The notes beneath the pieces are model-generated. The model was not told where the DNA came from. It did not search any database and saw nothing but the letters and a program-made list of their open reading frames with translations. Position numbers and translations under genes: made by a program. A stretch of 52,703 nt of DNA from Streptomyces sp. sk2.1 (GTDB lineage: Bacteria > Actinomycetota > Actinomycetes > Streptomycetales > Streptomycetaceae): positions 1,679,230 through 1,731,932 of the forward strand of contig NZ_RDBO01000077.1 in the NCBI RefSeq assembly GCF_008120935.1. The letters are read 5' to 3'. Positions 51,936 to 52,703 of this stretch are shown in pieces. Position 1 is the first letter of the stretch; every line of letters begins with the position of its first letter.

Positions 51936-52087
51936 GCCCCGAACCCTAGGCCGGGGCCGGGCAGGGGTCTTGTAAGGAACGGACACCTGCCCGAGCGGGG
52001 CGGGACGGGCCCGGTCCGTCCCGGTGCACGGCCTCGGGGCGGGCCCGGCCGCGGTCCGGTGGGTTCCGGTCCGGGCCCGCCCGCGCG

Positions 52088-52703
52088 TCACGAGGGCGCG
52101 GGGCCGTCCACGCAGTCGGCGGGCGACGTGCCGGGGTCGGTCAGCGACAGGCCGAGCAGGGCGCGTTCGGTGACCCAGCGGCTCGGACGGTGGCGCGGGT
52201 CGTCCGTCGTGCGGTGCAGCGCCCGGTGCAGCTCCAGCATCCGTCCGGCGCCGACCCGGTCGCCCCAGGCCAGCGGGCCGACCGGGTAGCCGAGCCCGGC
52301 CGTGACGGCCAGGTCGATGTCGCCGGGGGAGGCGATGGAACGCTCCGCGATCCCGGCCGCCACCGACACGATCGAGGCGAGCAGCCGCTGGGCGACCGAA
52401 CCCGCCGTGTCCCGCACCACCGAGACCGCGCGGGGTTCCTCGCCGTCCGCCGACCGGGCCAGCACTGCGCGGGCGTCGCGCGCGGCGGCCGGGTCCGCCG
52501 CCGGGGTCACGGCCAGCACCCGGCGCCGGCCCGCCGCGGGCAACGGGTCCACCCCGAAGGTGCGCGCCGCGGGCAGCCCGTGCCCGGCGACCGCCCCGGC
52601 CACCGAGGTGCCCCAGACCGGGACCAGCACGAGGGCACCGGCCGACGGCCCGTCACCGGTCTCCACGACGGCGCCCGCGGCGGCCAGCGCCGACCGCAAC
52701 GCG
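52088..52703 (-). CDS. 3-hydroxyacyl-CoA dehydrogenase, C-terminal part (partial)
   Basis: The frame enters from the right window edge, so the N-terminal NAD-binding half is missing. The visible part contains the C-terminal dimerisation domain: RDTAGSVAQRLLASIVSVAAGIAERSIASPGDIDLAVTAGLGYPVGPLAWGDRVGAGRMLELHRAL, typical of PaaH/FadB-type enzymes of beta-oxidation or phenylacetate degradation. It oxidises 3-hydroxyacyl-CoA to 3-ketoacyl-CoA. Confidence 0.88.
   Translation of the reverse strand, partial: ALRSALAAAGAVVETGDGPSAGALVLVPVWGTSVAGAVAGHGLPAARTFGVDPLPAAGRRRVLAVTPAADPAAARDARAVLARSADGEEPRAVSVVRDTAGSVAQRLLASIVSVAAGIAERSIASPGDIDLAVTAGLGYPVGPLAWGDRVGAGRMLELHRALHRTTDDPRHRPSRWVTERALLGLSLTDPGTSPADCVDGPAPS

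Overview
The window is high-GC chromosomal DNA with GTG starts, tight ATGA overlaps, actinobacterial families (mycothiol-type DinB enzymes, SAV2148-type HEPN protein, MsiK-dependent sugar transporter) and a rare TTA codon. All of this points to Streptomyces or a close relative. It holds about 47 supported protein genes plus three very short ones (a RiPP precursor, a cysteine-type leader peptide and a doubtful 33-residue ORF). No rRNA, tRNA, transposase or CRISPR was found.

Layout. 1-7 kb: the end of a LysR regulator, a small secreted protein, an ABC exporter (FtsX-type permease plus ATPase) divergent from a NarL-type two-component pair, then a P-loop kinase and an M24 aminopeptidase. 8-21 kb: trehalose/alpha-glucan metabolism (treZ, treY, glgX, all minus strand) interleaved with a GH1 beta-glucosidase, a GH29 fucosidase-like protein, an acetyltransferase, a DUF1707-FHA protein and a degenerate cytochrome P450. 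21-27 kb: a HEPN-containing protein, a DnaQ-like exonuclease, an APH-type kinase and a sugar ABC operon (permease-permease-binding protein, no ATPase) whose first gene carries TTA at codon 3.

27.2-29.1 kb is the highlight. A GC-poor stretch leads to a 26-codon gene (27824-27904) whose product ends in AWYHWY, followed by a cytochrome P450 (28020-29063). This is the architecture of the tryptorubin/atropopeptide RiPP family (tryptorubin A is AWYIWY), here with a histidine at core position 4. Two strong hairpins separate the precursor from the P450, and a near-perfect 16-bp palindrome lies upstream.

29-35 kb: a secreted subtilisin, two small coupled genes, a stand-alone ABC ATPase, a TIGR03086 protein, a repeat-like protein of unknown function and a DsbA-fold oxidoreductase. 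35-45 kb: one long minus-strand sulfur operon. A leader peptide of the HVDLxR type precedes cysI, a zinc-ribbon gene, cysH, cysC, cysD, cysN, ssuA-, ssuB- and ssuC-like genes and a CbiX-type chelatase. Together they import sulfonate or sulfate-like substrates, activate sulfate, reduce it to sulfide and supply siroheme for CysI. 45-52.7 kb: an acetyltransferase, a GAF/winged-helix regulator, an AidB-like acyl-CoA dehydrogenase divergent from a YihY/BrkB membrane protein, a Trypco1-type small protein, an AraC regulator, a VOC protein and the C-terminal half of a 3-hydroxyacyl-CoA dehydrogenase cut by the window end.
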